This document shows positions 42,893 to 53,113 of a stretch of DNA of 64,000 bases, piece by piece. A program made the position numbers and the translations under genes. The DNA is from 13-2-20CM-66-19 sp963824395 (GTDB lineage: Bacteria > Pseudomonadota > Gammaproteobacteria > Steroidobacterales > Steroidobacteraceae). Position 1 is the first letter of the stretch, and each line of letters begins with the position of its first letter. Where the stretch lies: the NCBI GenBank assembly GCA_963824395.1, contig CAWGPF010000005.1:930001-994000 (forward strand), in the 5' to 3' direction. The notes under the pieces are model-generated. The model did no database searches and was not told the origin of the DNA. It was given only the letters and a program-made list of their open reading frames with translations.

Positions 42893-43527
42893 GGCGTCGC
42901 CCCCATCAGGCGCCCCACAACCGCCTCGAGCGCGCGCAGCACGGCGGGCAGGGGCGCGGCGGCGTCGATGACGGCCACACGTTGTGGTTCGTGGCGGGCG
43001 ATGGCGAGGTAGCCCGCGCGGACCTTCTCGAAGAAATTCACCGTCTCCGCCTCGAAGCGATCGGCGGCCGCCCCGGCGCGCGCGCGGGCGCGCGCGAGAC
43101 CGGTTGCCACGGGCAGGTCCAGGAGCAGCGTGCAGTCGGGCACGAGGTCCCCCTGCACCGCTTGCGCGAGGCGCTCGATGAGGGCGGCCTCCACGCCGCG
43201 CCCGCTGCCCTGGTAGGCGCGCGTCGCGTCCGTGAAGCGATCGCACACCACCCACTCCCCGCGCGCCAGCGCCGGACGGATGACGTTGTTCACGTGCAGC
43301 GCGCGCGCGGCGAACATCAGCAGCGTCTCGGTCACGGGGGTCACGTCTTCCGCGCCGCGCTCCAGCACGATCTCACGCACACGCTCGGCGAGCGGGGTGC
43401 CGCCGGGCTCGCGCGTGGCGAGCACGCTGAGTCCGGCGTGCTTGAGTACCTCCGCGACGTGGCGGGCGGCGGTCGACTTGCCGGCCCCCTCGATGCCCTC
43501 GAGCGTGATGAACTTGGGGTGCTTCAC
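42889..43527 (-). CDS. tmk: thymidylate kinase
   Basis: 212 aa, makes dTDP from dTMP. P-loop GIEGAGKS (11-18), then TREPGGTPLAE, the DR(Y/F) motif CDRFTDATRAYQGSGRG and a lid segment rich in Arg (RARARAGAAADRFE). The start overlaps the mltG stop by 4 nt (ATGA). Confidence 0.96.
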   Translation of the reverse strand: MKHPKFITLEGIEGAGKSTAARHVAEVLKHAGLSVLATREPGGTPLAERVREIVLERGAEDVTPVTETLLMFAARALHVNNVIRPALARGEWVVCDRFTDATRAYQGSGRGVEAALIERLAQAVQGDLVPDCTLLLDLPVATGLARARARAGAAADRFEAETVNFFEKVRAGYLAIARHEPQRVAVIDAAAPLPAVLRALEAVVGRLMGATP

Positions 43528-44606
43528 GGGCGCTGCGCCTTTAGCGCCCCGCCGTGGCCCTGGGCCTTAAGACGCGCAAGGTACGCCTGCACCGCCTGGT
43601 TGTGCTCCTCGAGCGTGCGCGAGAAGTGATGCGCCCCGTCCCCGGCCCCGGTTGCGACGAAAAACAGCGCGCCGGTGTCCTCCGGCTGCACCGCCGCCAT
43701 CAGCGACTCGCGCCCCGGCAGCGCGATCGGGGTCGGCGGCAGACCCTCACGCGTGTAGGTGTTGTAAGGCGTGTCGGTCTGCAGGTCCTTGGTGTGCACC
43801 GAGCCGTCGTAGTCATCGCCGAGGCCGTAGATGACGGTCGGGTCGGACTGCAGCCGCATGCCCTTCTTCAGGCGATTCACGAATACCCCGGCGATCGCGG
43901 CGCGCTCGCTCTTGAGCGCCGCCTCCTTCTCGACGATCGAGGCGAGGATCAGTGCCTGGTAGGGATCCTGAAGCGGCAGGCCGCTGCTGCGTGCCTGCCA
44001 CGCCGCGTTGAGCTCGCGCTGCAGGGCGTCGTAGGCGAGCCCCAGGATGACGGTGTCGGCGGTGCCCGCGGCGAAGCGGTAGGTGTCGGGGAAGAAGCGC
44101 CCTTCCGGGTTCTCCCCCGCGTGCCCGAGAGTGACCATGATCTCCCCGGCCGTCTTACCCTTCACGGTGTGCTGCACGTGGGGCGCGGCGGCGAGCACGG
44201 CGAGGAAGTCAGCGAAGGTGGCCCCCTCCACCACCGTAACCTGCTCGAGCACCACTTTGCCCTCGATGAACAGCTGCAGGATCTGCTCGGGGCTCGCACG
44301 TGCGGGGATCTCGTAGGTGCCGCTCTCGACTTTCGGATGCTCGCCCTTCAGGCGCAGGTACCAGGCGACCGCGCGCGCATTCGTCATCATGCCGGCCGAC
44401 TGAAGATGCGTGAGGACGCTGCGCAGGCTCGTCCCCGGGGTGACCTCAATGCGCTGAAGCGTCGTGCCAGGGCCCGGGGACTCGTAGTTGTTCTTCAGCC
44501 AGTGGTAGCCCACGCCGAGCGCGAGGCCCGTCACCACCAGCAGCACGAGCAGGCTCATCACAATGCCGCCGCGCTCAGCGCGGCACACCGTGCTCGCGGG
44601 CCTCAT
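43524..44606 (-). CDS. mltG: endolytic peptidoglycan transglycosylase MltG
   Basis: 360 aa. One TM helix (about 17-37), then the periplasmic YceG/MltG fold: a LysM-like subdomain with IEVTPGTSLRSVLTHLQ, catalytic Glu226 in ASIVEKEA, RLQSDPTVIYGL, TPYNTYTREGLPPTPI and a terminal LALPGRESLMAA segment. It cuts nascent glycan strands and ends their growth. The start overlaps the pabC stop (ATGA); its end overlaps tmk. Confidence 0.95.
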   Translation of the reverse strand: MRPASTVCRAERGGIVMSLLVLLVVTGLALGVGYHWLKNNYESPGPGTTLQRIEVTPGTSLRSVLTHLQSAGMMTNARAVAWYLRLKGEHPKVESGTYEIPARASPEQILQLFIEGKVVLEQVTVVEGATFADFLAVLAAAPHVQHTVKGKTAGEIMVTLGHAGENPEGRFFPDTYRFAAGTADTVILGLAYDALQRELNAAWQARSSGLPLQDPYQALILASIVEKEAALKSERAAIAGVFVNRLKKGMRLQSDPTVIYGLGDDYDGSVHTKDLQTDTPYNTYTREGLPPTPIALPGRESLMAAVQPEDTGALFFVATGAGDGAHHFSRTLEEHNQAVQAYLARLKAQGHGGALKAQRP

Positions 44607-45463
44607 GAGGCTGTCCCGGGCGGATGCCCGAGCTGTGGCGCGAGCGCCGCCTGCAGACGCCGCGTGACACCTCCGATCGCAAGCCTGCGGCCGGCGAGTT
44701 CCACGACCGGGCGGATACCCGTGAGCGCACTGGTCACAAAGAGCTCCTCGGCACGGTTCAGGTCCTCAAGGTCGAGCGCACAGCGCTCGCAGTCTACCCC
44801 GGCGCTGGCGGCGAGCGTCCCGATGACCTCGCGCATGACACCGGCGACCCCGCAGCGATCCAGGCGCGGGGTGAGCAGGCGCCCGTCCGTGACGAGGAAC
44901 ACGTTGCTCATGGTGCCGCCGATGAGCGCGCCGCCTGAGGAGAACAGCAGCGCCTCGGCGATGGCAGGATCATCCCACTCCAGGCGCGCCAGGACCTGCT
45001 CGAGGCGGTTCAGGTGCTTGATGCCGGCGAGCGCGGGGTTCTCGGCGAGCTTCAGATCCGCGATGCGCACGCGCACCCCCTCGCGCATCGCGCTCGTATC
45101 CTCCCCGCCCCAGGGGTAGCGCAGCAGCATCCGGCTCGGCACCTCATCCCCGCTCAGCGCGTAGCCGCGCGCGCGCGCCGGTCCGCGGGTCACGATGAGT
45201 TTCACGATCGCAGGCTCGGCGTCCGCGGCCGCTGCGATCTCCCGGCGCAGGAGCTCGAGATCCGGGACGGCGATCCCGAGGCGCTCGCAGCCCTGGGTGA
45301 GGCGCTTCAGGTGCAGGCTCAGGAAGCGCACCCCGCCGCCCGGGGACGCCATGGTCTCAAAGAGGCCATCGCCGTACTGCAGGCCGCGCTCGAGGAGCGA
45401 AACCTGCGCGCTCTCGGCCCCATCGACCCAGGTGCGCTCGGGAAGCCCGCCGAGGGCACTCAT
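44603..45463 (-). CDS. pabC: aminodeoxychorismate lyase
   Basis: 286-aa PLP enzyme that releases pyruvate from aminodeoxychorismate to give p-aminobenzoate for folate. Motifs: LLERGLQYGDGLFET, PLP Lys149 (AGIKHLNRLEQ), EALLFSSGGALIGGTMSN and ELFVTSALTGI. Overlaps pabB upstream and mltG downstream by 4 nt each, so it is in the same tight operon. Confidence 0.93.
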   Translation of the reverse strand: MSALGGLPERTWVDGAESAQVSLLERGLQYGDGLFETMASPGGGVRFLSLHLKRLTQGCERLGIAVPDLELLRREIAAAADAEPAIVKLIVTRGPARARGYALSGDEVPSRMLLRYPWGGEDTSAMREGVRVRIADLKLAENPALAGIKHLNRLEQVLARLEWDDPAIAEALLFSSGGALIGGTMSNVFLVTDGRLLTPRLDRCGVAGVMREVIGTLAASAGVDCERCALDLEDLNRAEELFVTSALTGIRPVVELAGRRLAIGGVTRRLQAALAPQLGHPPGTAS

Positions 45464-46863
45464 GGGGCCGCCCCGAGCGCTGCCAGCAGCCCGCGCGCCT
45501 TGGCGCGGGTTTCCTCCAGCTCGCGCTGCGGGTCCGAGTCGGCGACGATGCCGGCACCGGCGTGGAACTGCACCTGATCCCCGCGCAGGGTCATGGTGCG
45601 GATGAGGATGTTGAGGTCGAGCCTGCCATCGAGCGTGAGGTAGCCCAGGGAGCCGGTGTAGGCCCCGCGCCCCGCGCCCTCGAGCTCGGCGATGATCTGC
45701 ATGCAGCGGAACTTCGGCACGCCGGTGATGGTGCCGCCGGGGAACACCGCGCGCAGCGCGCCGATCGGGGTCACCTCGGGGCGCAGCGTGCCGCTGACGT
45801 TCGAGACGATGTGATGCACGTGCGTGTAGGACTCGATCGTCATCAGCTCATCCACCCGCACACTGCCCGGCTCGCACACGCGCCCGAGGTCGTTGCGCTC
45901 AAGATCGATGAGCATGATGTGCTCGGCACGCTCCTTGGGATGGGCGGCGAGCTCGGACATCTCGCGCAGATCATCCCCCGGTGAGCCGCGGCGCGGGCGC
46001 GTGCCGGCGATGGGCCGGGTGTCGATGCGCCGGCCGCTGACGCGCACCAGGCGCTCCGGGGATGAGCTGACGATAGCGACGTCCTGCCACTGGGCGAGCG
46101 CTGCGAAGGGCGCGGGGTTGGCGGCGCGCAGGCGCGCATAGAGAGCCGCCGCAGGCGAGCCCACCCCGCTCGTGCCGATCCGCACGTCCCAGGGCCGTGA
46201 CAGGTTCGCCTGGTAGATCTCCCCGGCGCGCACGTACTCCTTCGCCTGTACCACGCGCGCCAGATAGCGCTCAGGATCCTCTTCGTTCACCGAGTGGACC
46301 GTGAGCGTCCCGGGGGACGCATCGGCAGCCTCGAGCGAGCGCACGTCGCGCTCGATCGCATCCAGGGCGTGCGCCGCGGCCGCTTCCGCCACCGCCAGCA
46401 GCCGGCCGCTCCTGAGGTCGTGCACCAGAGCGCACGGGGTGCGCAGCGCGAACGCCGTGAACGGCAGCGGTGTGCGCGGCAGATGCAGGTGCGGCTCGAC
46501 CTCCTGGGCGAGTTCGTAGCCGAAAAACAGCGCCCAGCCGCCACAGAAGGGCAGCGCGGCACTCTCGGGGGTCCCCGCGCGGCGCTCGTCTCGCCACCAC
46601 GCATCGAGCGCCTCAAGAAATCCTGCGCCCTGGGGTTGCACGCCCTCGCCGCGCACCTCGCCCCCGGGCGTCAGCCACAGCGCCGCGCCCGGGTGCGCGA
46701 GCAGCACGCTGGCATCGCTCAAGGGGCCGGTGGCGGCGCTGTCGAGAAGGAGCGGGTAACGGGCCGGGTAGCGCGCGGCCAGTCTGCGCAGGACCTCGGG
46801 CGGGGCGCGAAGTTCGCGCACCAAAGGCGCGCGTGTGGCCGAACGCCCCGGGGCCGCGCGCAC
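45460..46863 (-). CDS. pabB: aminodeoxychorismate synthase component I
   Basis: 467 aa, pairs with a glutamine amidotransferase (PabA, not in the window) to aminate chorismate. Chorismate-binding signatures: IYQANLSRPW, PIAGTRPRRG, ERAEHIMLIDLERNDLGRVC, SYTHVHHIVSNVSG, AVFPGGTITGVPK and AGAGIVADSDPQRELEET. The start is unclear: GTG 46863 lies 1 nt after the fabF stop and GTG 46821 is an alternative; an upstream frame within fabF is not coding for it. The N-terminal half is Ala/Arg-rich as in other members. It sits directly before pabC, its pathway partner. Confidence 0.88.
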   Translation of the reverse strand: MRAAPGRSATRAPLVRELRAPPEVLRRLAARYPARYPLLLDSAATGPLSDASVLLAHPGAALWLTPGGEVRGEGVQPQGAGFLEALDAWWRDERRAGTPESAALPFCGGWALFFGYELAQEVEPHLHLPRTPLPFTAFALRTPCALVHDLRSGRLLAVAEAAAAHALDAIERDVRSLEAADASPGTLTVHSVNEEDPERYLARVVQAKEYVRAGEIYQANLSRPWDVRIGTSGVGSPAAALYARLRAANPAPFAALAQWQDVAIVSSSPERLVRVSGRRIDTRPIAGTRPRRGSPGDDLREMSELAAHPKERAEHIMLIDLERNDLGRVCEPGSVRVDELMTIESYTHVHHIVSNVSGTLRPEVTPIGALRAVFPGGTITGVPKFRCMQIIAELEGAGRGAYTGSLGYLTLDGRLDLNILIRTMTLRGDQVQFHAGAGIVADSDPQRELEETRAKARGLLAALGAAP

Positions 46864-46864
46864 T

Positions 46865-48112
<1,248 letters not shown>

Positions 48113-48156
48113 GCACTATCCCTGGTACGCCGTTCACTGACGTTGCGCGTCAGGAG

Positions 48157-48399
48157 TCAGGACTTGCTGCGGCGCTCGTTGATGTAATCGATCGCCTGGT
48201 GAACGGTGGTGATCTTCTCGGCGTCCTCGTCGGGGATCTCGATCTCAAATTCCTCTTCGAGGGCCATGACGAGCTCGACGGTGTCGAGTGAATCGGCTCC
48301 CAGGTCATCGACGAACGAGGCGTCGTTCGTGACCTGTTCCTGTTTGACGCCCAGCTGTTCGGCAACGATGGCCTTGACCTGCTGCTCGACTGTGCTCAT
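48157..48399 (-). CDS. acpP: acyl carrier protein
   Basis: 80 aa, acidic helical. The phosphopantetheine site is Ser37 in LGADSLDTVEL. ATG 48399 gives the canonical MSTVEQQVK start; longer frames upstream are not coding-like. Transcribed with fabF; a promoter candidate is placed about 80-110 bp upstream. Confidence 0.97.
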   Translation of the reverse strand: MSTVEQQVKAIVAEQLGVKQEQVTNDASFVDDLGADSLDTVELVMALEEEFEIEIPDEDAEKITTVHQAIDYINERRSKS

Positions 48400-48785
48400 T
48401 AGCGGTTGGTCCTTATGTAGAACATGAAAATGCTGCCCTCTGTGGTTGCAGGCGTTACCGCCGGCAGCGGGCGCGGTATTGTAGGGGAACACCCCCGCAG
48501 GTGCCACTCACGCGAGTGATTGTTTTTACTGGCGAAAGTGCCCTCGCGTTCCGTCCCGGAACGCTCCTGCGCCCTCGCCTGTCGCGCCGCCCCAACGTTT
48601 CTGAACCCGGTCTTACGCCACGCCCGCCGGGCGCTCCCGGCGCAGCGGTGGCGCGCACCCCGGGATCGGCAAAGAAGCGCGAAAGCGCCAAGGCCGGGGA
48701 CGTCGCTTGGCCGCAACGCGTGCATCTTTGCGCTATATAGGCGGATGGCGCGCGCCGCCACCCGACCTTCAGGAGTGCCTGACCC
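48400..48785. other. divergent region between acpP and the Tat-exported hydrolase gene
   Basis: 386 bp with no gene. The left part holds the acpP leader and promoter candidate; near the middle is an AT-rich run (TGTTTTTACT). The right part is rich in CGCG and has no clear promoter for the rightward gene. A frame on the minus strand (48399-48797) has no support. Confidence 0.5.
48478..48518 (-). promoter_or_regulatory. candidate acpP promoter with a palindrome at the -35 region
   Basis: Read on the minus strand: TGGCAC (48506-48501), 17-bp spacer, TACAAT (48483-48478). The -10 is good and the -35 is poor. A CACTC-ACGC-GAGTG palindrome-like sequence (48505-48518) overlaps the -35 box and could be an operator or activator site. 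Leader to the acpP ATG about 75 nt. Confidence 0.4.
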
Positions 48786-50018
48786 GTGACCGATCACACC
48801 GCTCCCCCGCCCTCCTCACCCGCGCGCCTGGCGCGGCGTGATTGCCTGAAAGGCCTCGCACTCGCCGCGGCCGCGATCCCCACGCTCAGCGCCCGCGCCC
48901 AGGGGCGCGCGGCAACCTCAGACCTCAGCGTCACGCTCGAGCCGGTACGTCGCAAGTACGGCCTGCCGGCGCTCGCAGCCGCGACGGTGCGCGGCGGGCA
49001 ACTGCAGGCCTGCGGCGCCTGCGGAGTGCGGGCACTGGGCACCACGGTGAAGGTGACCCTGCAGGATCGCTTTCACCTCGGGTCCGACACCAAGGCGATG
49101 ACGGCTCTGCTGTGCGGCATGGCGGTGGAGGCCGGGCAGCTGCGCTGGGAGTCGACGCTCGGGGAGGTACTCGAAGGGGCCGTGCCGGGCCTGAACCCGA
49201 AGCTCGCCGCGGTGACGCTCGAGCAGCTGCTGTCGCACTCGGCCGGCATCCCGAGCGACACCGAGGCGATGAAGAAGCTCTACTTCAGTACCGACGCCTT
49301 CGATTACAACCTGACGCCACTGCGCCTGCGGATGCTCGCCGCCTGGAAGGCCAATGCACCGGTCTCGACTCCGGGGACTGCGTTCCATTATGCGAACTTC
49401 GGCTACCTCATCGCGGGCGCGATGCTCGAGCAGGCCACTGCGACGCCCTGGGAGGAGCTCATCACGCGGCGCATCTTCGAGCCCCTGAAGCTTGCGTCCG
49501 CGGGCCTCGGCGCCCAGGCGACCCCGGGCAGGCTCGATGCCCCGGTAGGTCACAACATCGGCGATGACGGCAGCGTCACGCCCATGTATTGGGGCGCCGC
49601 CGCCGACATGCCCCCGGCGCTCGGGCCTGCCGGCAATGCCCACATGTCGGTGCTCGACTTCGCCACCTGGGCGGGCTGGAACGCCGGCGGCGCGCGCCGG
49701 GGACCCGCGCTGGTGAAGCCTGCGACGCTGGCACGCCTCCAGCGCGGGCACGTCGACACCGGCAAAATCCCGGACGCCAAGCCCGGCACGCCGTCCGAGG
49801 GGCGCTATGCCCTGGGCTGGGGCGTGGTGCAGTGGCCGTGGATGAAGAATCCGGTGCTGCAGCACAACGGTTCTAACAGCATGAACCTCGCCAAGGTGCT
49901 CATCGATCCCGTGGCGGATCTCGCGGTGACGGTGGTGACCAACTACCCGGGGCCGAAGGCCGAAGAGGCCTGCAGCGAGGTGATGCTCGGCCTCTACCGT
50001 CAGCAACGGGGCGCGTGA
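48786..50018 (+). CDS. Tat-exported serine beta-lactamase-like hydrolase
   Basis: 410 aa. The N-terminus has a twin-arginine signal (ARRDCLKGLALAAAAIP, Arg17-Arg18; Cys replaces the usual Phe). The penicillin-binding fold has Ser100-Asp-Thr-Lys103 (SxxK), Tyr201-Ala-Asn203 (YxN) and HNGSN as the third motif. Family members are esterases, D-aminopeptidases and class C-like beta-lactamases; substrate unknown. Unusual context: it is inserted in the opposite orientation between acpP and fabG, two genes normally joined in the fab cluster. ATG 48786 has GAC-rich sequence without a strong ribosome site. Confidence 0.85.
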   Translation: MTDHTAPPPSSPARLARRDCLKGLALAAAAIPTLSARAQGRAATSDLSVTLEPVRRKYGLPALAAATVRGGQLQACGACGVRALGTTVKVTLQDRFHLGSDTKAMTALLCGMAVEAGQLRWESTLGEVLEGAVPGLNPKLAAVTLEQLLSHSAGIPSDTEAMKKLYFSTDAFDYNLTPLRLRMLAAWKANAPVSTPGTAFHYANFGYLIAGAMLEQATATPWEELITRRIFEPLKLASAGLGAQATPGRLDAPVGHNIGDDGSVTPMYWGAAADMPPALGPAGNAHMSVLDFATWAGWNAGGARRGPALVKPATLARLQRGHVDTGKIPDAKPGTPSEGRYALGWGVVQWPWMKNPVLQHNGSNSMNLAKVLIDPVADLAVTVVTNYPGPKAEEACSEVMLGLYRQQRGA

Positions 50019-50110
50019 GCACCTGCATGCGCCTGCGAAGGGATCGCGCGCGCGACGCCTGCTAGGGAGCGGCAATCGCGCCGCTGCGAGCGCACTTCAT
50101 TACCCCTCCC

Positions 50111-50158
50111 CAGCGCGCCCCCGGGGTTGTAGTGTTTTATCGGGCGCTGCGTTTTGTT
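50111..50158 (+). terminator. possible terminator between the hydrolase gene and fabG
   Basis: CAGCGCGCCC (50111-50120) can pair with GGGCGCTG (50142-50149) with one bulged base, and CGTTTTGTT follows. The loop is long (about 21 nt), so the call is tentative. It would suit the convergent arrangement of the two genes. Confidence 0.35.
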
Positions 50159-50221
50159 GCCACGCGCCGAGCCGGGGCTGAAGCACTGCCTCAGTTGCTG
50201 CAACTGCACACGCGGGCGTTC

Positions 50222-50962
50222 CTACGGCATGTACATGCCGCCATTGACATGCAGCGTGTCGCCCGTGATGTAGCTCGCCTGGGGGGAGACCAGGAACAGC
50301 ACCGCCGCGGCGACGTCCTCGGGCTTGCCTAAGCGCGCCATCGGGATCTGCGTGAGGAGCGCAGCTTTCTGCTCATCGCTCAGGCCCCGGGTCATGTCGG
50401 TATCGATGAACCCGGGTGCCACGGCGTTCACGGTGATGCCGCGCGAGGCGAGTTCCTTGGCGAGTGACTTCGTAAAGCCGATGAGACCGGCCTTGGCGGC
50501 GGCGTAGTTCGCCTGTCCCGCATTGCCCGTGACACCGACGACGGAGGTGAGGTTCACGATGCGCCCGTAGCGTTCTTTCATCATGCGCCGCACGCAGGCC
50601 TTGGACAGGCGGAACACACTCGTAAGATTGGTGGTGATGACCGCGTCCCAGTCTTCGGGCTTCATGCGCAAGAGCAGCGTATCGCGGGTGATGGCGGCGT
50701 TGTTGACGAGGATGCTCGGGGCCTCACCCGCTTCCTCGAGTGCCGCGAGCAGGGCATCGATGGAAGCCGGATCCGAGGCATCGAGGACCGCTCCGTGGCC
50801 CTTGAGGCCTGCCGCCTTGAGCACCTCACCGAACTTCTGCGCCCCCTCCTGCGTTGTGGCCGTACCGATCACCGTAGCACCAGCGTTCGCGAGCGCGAGC
50901 GCGATGGCGTTGCCGATGCCGCGCGAGGCGCCCGTAACGAGCGCGATGTCCTTCTCCAGCAT
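50222..50962 (-). CDS. fabG: 3-oxoacyl-ACP reductase
   Basis: 246-aa NADPH-dependent SDR of fatty acid synthesis. TGASRGIG at 10-17, NNAAITRD, Ser/Tyr/Lys triad with NYAAAKAGL, and VAPGFIDTDMT. Length and motifs are those of FabG. It follows fabD by 3 bp. Confidence 0.95.
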   Translation of the reverse strand: MLEKDIALVTGASRGIGNAIALALANAGATVIGTATTQEGAQKFGEVLKAAGLKGHGAVLDASDPASIDALLAALEEAGEAPSILVNNAAITRDTLLLRMKPEDWDAVITTNLTSVFRLSKACVRRMMKERYGRIVNLTSVVGVTGNAGQANYAAAKAGLIGFTKSLAKELASRGITVNAVAPGFIDTDMTRGLSDEQKAALLTQIPMARLGKPEDVAAAVLFLVSPQASYITGDTLHVNGGMYMP

Positions 50963-50965
50963 GTC

Positions 50966-51907
50966 TTATCCCCTCGTGGCGCCGATCGCACCGCTGAGCG
51001 AAGCCGGGTCTTCCAGTGCGAGATAACTGAGGCCGTCGCGCTTCTCGATGCGCTTGTTGAGGCCCGTGAGCACCTTCCCCGGTCCGCACTCGATCACCTG
51101 GCCGAGCTGCGGCGTCGCGAGCGCCCGCAGCGTCTGCGTCCAGCGCACCGGGCTTGAGAGCTGCCGCACCAGGAGCGCGCGGATGTCATCCGGCTGATCG
51201 TGCTCGGTGGCATCCACCGCGCTCAGGTAGCGGATGTTAGGCGCCCGCACGGTGAGGGTGCTCAGGCGCTCGCGCAGCCGCTCGGCCGCCTTGAGCATGA
51301 GGCTCGAATGCGCCGGCACGCTCACCGGCAGGAGCACGGCGCGCTTGGCGCCACGGGCGCGGGCCGCCTCCATGGCCCGCTCCACCGCGGGGATCTCCCC
51401 GGCAATGACCACCTGACCCGGGGAGTTGAAGTTGGCCGGCTCCACCACCTGACCGTGCGCAGCTTCTGCGCAGGCGGCCACCACCGCCTCATCCTCGAGA
51501 CCCAGGATCGCCGCCATCGCCCCGCTGCCCGCCGGCACCGCCGCCTGCATGCTCTCGCCGCGGAAGCGTACGAGTTCCACGGCCGGAGCGAAGTCGAGCG
51601 TGCCGGCGCACACGAGCGCGGTGAACTCCCCGAGACTGTGGCCGGAGAGCACCATCGGCACGCCCCCGCCCTCTTCCTGCCAGGCGCGCCAGGTGGCAAC
51701 GCCTGCGGCGAGCATGGCCGGCTGGGTACGCTCGGTCTCGTTGAGGGAGGCCGCCGGGCCCTCGCTCACGAGCTTCCACAGATCGTAGTGCAGGCTCTCG
51801 GAGGCCTCCTCGAAGGTGGCGCGGATGGCCGGCTGCACGGCGGCGAACGCCCCGAGCATGCCGACCGACTGGGACCCCTGACCCGGAAAAACGAATGCAA
51901 AAGACAT
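50966..51907 (-). CDS. fabD: malonyl-CoA:ACP transacylase
   Basis: 313 aa. FVFPGQGSQ at the start, nucleophile Ser91 (GHSLGEF), Arg116 (RFRGESM) and His200 (VPAHSSLM). Loads malonyl units on ACP. It heads the fabD-fabG pair; fabH, plsX and rpmF, often found upstream, are not here; the upstream neighbour is the rhombosortase gene on the same strand, 52 bp away. Confidence 0.95.
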   Translation of the reverse strand: MSFAFVFPGQGSQSVGMLGAFAAVQPAIRATFEEASESLHYDLWKLVSEGPAASLNETERTQPAMLAAGVATWRAWQEEGGGVPMVLSGHSLGEFTALVCAGTLDFAPAVELVRFRGESMQAAVPAGSGAMAAILGLEDEAVVAACAEAAHGQVVEPANFNSPGQVVIAGEIPAVERAMEAARARGAKRAVLLPVSVPAHSSLMLKAAERLRERLSTLTVRAPNIRYLSAVDATEHDQPDDIRALLVRQLSSPVRWTQTLRALATPQLGQVIECGPGKVLTGLNKRIEKRDGLSYLALEDPASLSGAIGATRG

Positions 51908-51959
51908 CGAACCCCCGCCGCACGGTTGGCCAGGCGCCCCGCAGGGGGCGCGGCGCGGA

Positions 51960-52574
51960 TTATAGCGGCAGCGGGCGCGGCTTCAGGATGAGCGCCGCGG
52001 CAAGGCCCCCCATGACTCCGTAGAGATGGGCGTCCACCACCACCGCCCCGGAGCCGGAGAAGGGCAAGGGACCCACGCGCTGCTCGTAGAGGAGCTTCGC
52101 GGCGAGCAGCCCCGCCAGCACCCACCCGTCGGGCTCCCGGCGCCTGAGGTGTGCGAGCGTGCCGGCCGCCAGGATCCCGTGCAGGACGCCCGAGGAACCC
52201 ACGTACCACTCGACGGTCGAATCCAGCAGCCACAGGCCCGCATCGATGGCGATGATCGCGGCGGCGAGGATGACGAGCCACTGCCTGGGGCTGAAGTCGC
52301 GGGCAAAGAGTGCCCACAGGAGGATGAAGCCTGCGACGTTGACCAGGGCATGGCGCAGGTTCAGGTGCACGACGTGGGCGCTCAGGAGCCGCCACAGCTG
52401 CCCCTGGGCGAGCGCGGTGCGCTCGTAGCGCAGCCCGAGGCGGGCGGCCTCCCCGCCGAGGGTGGGCAGCAGCAGCACGAGGCACGCCAGGAGGAGCGTG
52501 AGGCCCAGGCGGCCGTCGCAATTGAGAGACTCGAGTGTGGCGCGCACACGGTTCACAGGCCCGTGAACCCCCAT
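51960..52574 (-). CDS. rrtA: rhombosortase (GlyGly-CTERM sorting protease)
   Basis: 204-aa rhomboid-type intramembrane serine protease with about six helices. The His-x-x-x-Asn motif (HALVN, His75-Asn79) and the catalytic pair Ser128 (GSSGVLHG) and His183 (VDAHLYGVMGG) agree with the rhombosortase branch. These proteases cut C-terminal GlyGly-CTERM tags from proteins that are then released or lipid-anchored, many of them type II secretion substrates. It is divergent from gspG (64 bp between), so the link to type II secretion is also positional. No GlyGly-CTERM protein was recognised in the window. Confidence 0.8.
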   Translation of the reverse strand: MGVHGPVNRVRATLESLNCDGRLGLTLLLACLVLLLPTLGGEAARLGLRYERTALAQGQLWRLLSAHVVHLNLRHALVNVAGFILLWALFARDFSPRQWLVILAAAIIAIDAGLWLLDSTVEWYVGSSGVLHGILAAGTLAHLRRREPDGWVLAGLLAAKLLYEQRVGPLPFSGSGAVVVDAHLYGVMGGLAAALILKPRPLPL

Positions 52575-52575
52575 T

Positions 52576-52584
52576 TGTTATGAT
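52576..52584 (+). promoter_or_regulatory. extended -10 candidate for the gsp operon
   Basis: TGT-TATGAT (52576-52584) is an extended -10 box without a matching -35. The start codon of gspG is 55 bp downstream. It overlaps the start of the divergent rrtA gene, so transcription of the two may interfere. Confidence 0.35.
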
Positions 52585-52638
52585 CCGGTCCCGTTTTCGG
52601 GCTCACAACGGCGGCCCCCCGCCGCCTACGGACGACGC

Positions 52639-53106
52639 ATGACGTACAGCATTGCAGAGGTTAGCAGACAGCGTGTGGCCCGGTTGGCGCGCGGCTTCAC
52701 CCTGATCGAGATCATGGTAGTCGTGATCATCATCGGACTGCTCGCCGCGGTCATCGTGCCGACCGTCATCGGCAAGGTCGACGAGGCGCGCGTGGTCAAG
52801 GCGAAGCAGGACATCCAGGCGCTCGAGACCGCGCTGCAGATGTTCCGCCTGCAGAACTCCAAGTACCCGACCACCGAGCAGGGACTTAGCTCACTCGTCA
52901 CGCAGCCGACCGATCCGACGATCAAGCACTGGCAGCCCGGCGGCTACCTGCAGCGCATCAGCAAGGATCCCTGGGGCAATGACTATCAGTACGTCTACCC
53001 CGGCACCCACGGCAAGGAGTACGACCTCTTTACCTACGGCGCCGACGGCGCTCCGGGTGGTGAGGGCATCGATGCCGACATCGGCAACTGGAACATCGGC
53101 GACTAG
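52639..53106 (+). CDS. gspG: type II secretion major pseudopilin GspG
   Basis: 155 aa. Leader to Gly19, cleavage before Phe20, Glu24 at +5 (GFTLIEIMVVVIIIGLLAAVIVP). The head has the GspG signature: ALQMFRLQNSKYPTTEQGL, DPWGNDYQYVYPG and a C-terminal calcium site (GADGAPGGEGIDADIGNW). It forms the shaft of the pseudopilus. First gene of gspGHIJKLMN, with gspC, D, E and F absent from the window. Confidence 0.95.
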   Translation: MTYSIAEVSRQRVARLARGFTLIEIMVVVIIIGLLAAVIVPTVIGKVDEARVVKAKQDIQALETALQMFRLQNSKYPTTEQGLSSLVTQPTDPTIKHWQPGGYLQRISKDPWGNDYQYVYPGTHGKEYDLFTYGADGAPGGEGIDADIGNWNIGD

Positions 53107-53113
53107 GCACACC

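Noticed and set aside
43554..45119. 521-codon plus-strand frame across mltG and pabC
   Set aside because: Both minus-strand genes have complete active sites and overlapping ATGA junctions; the frame crosses two real genes.
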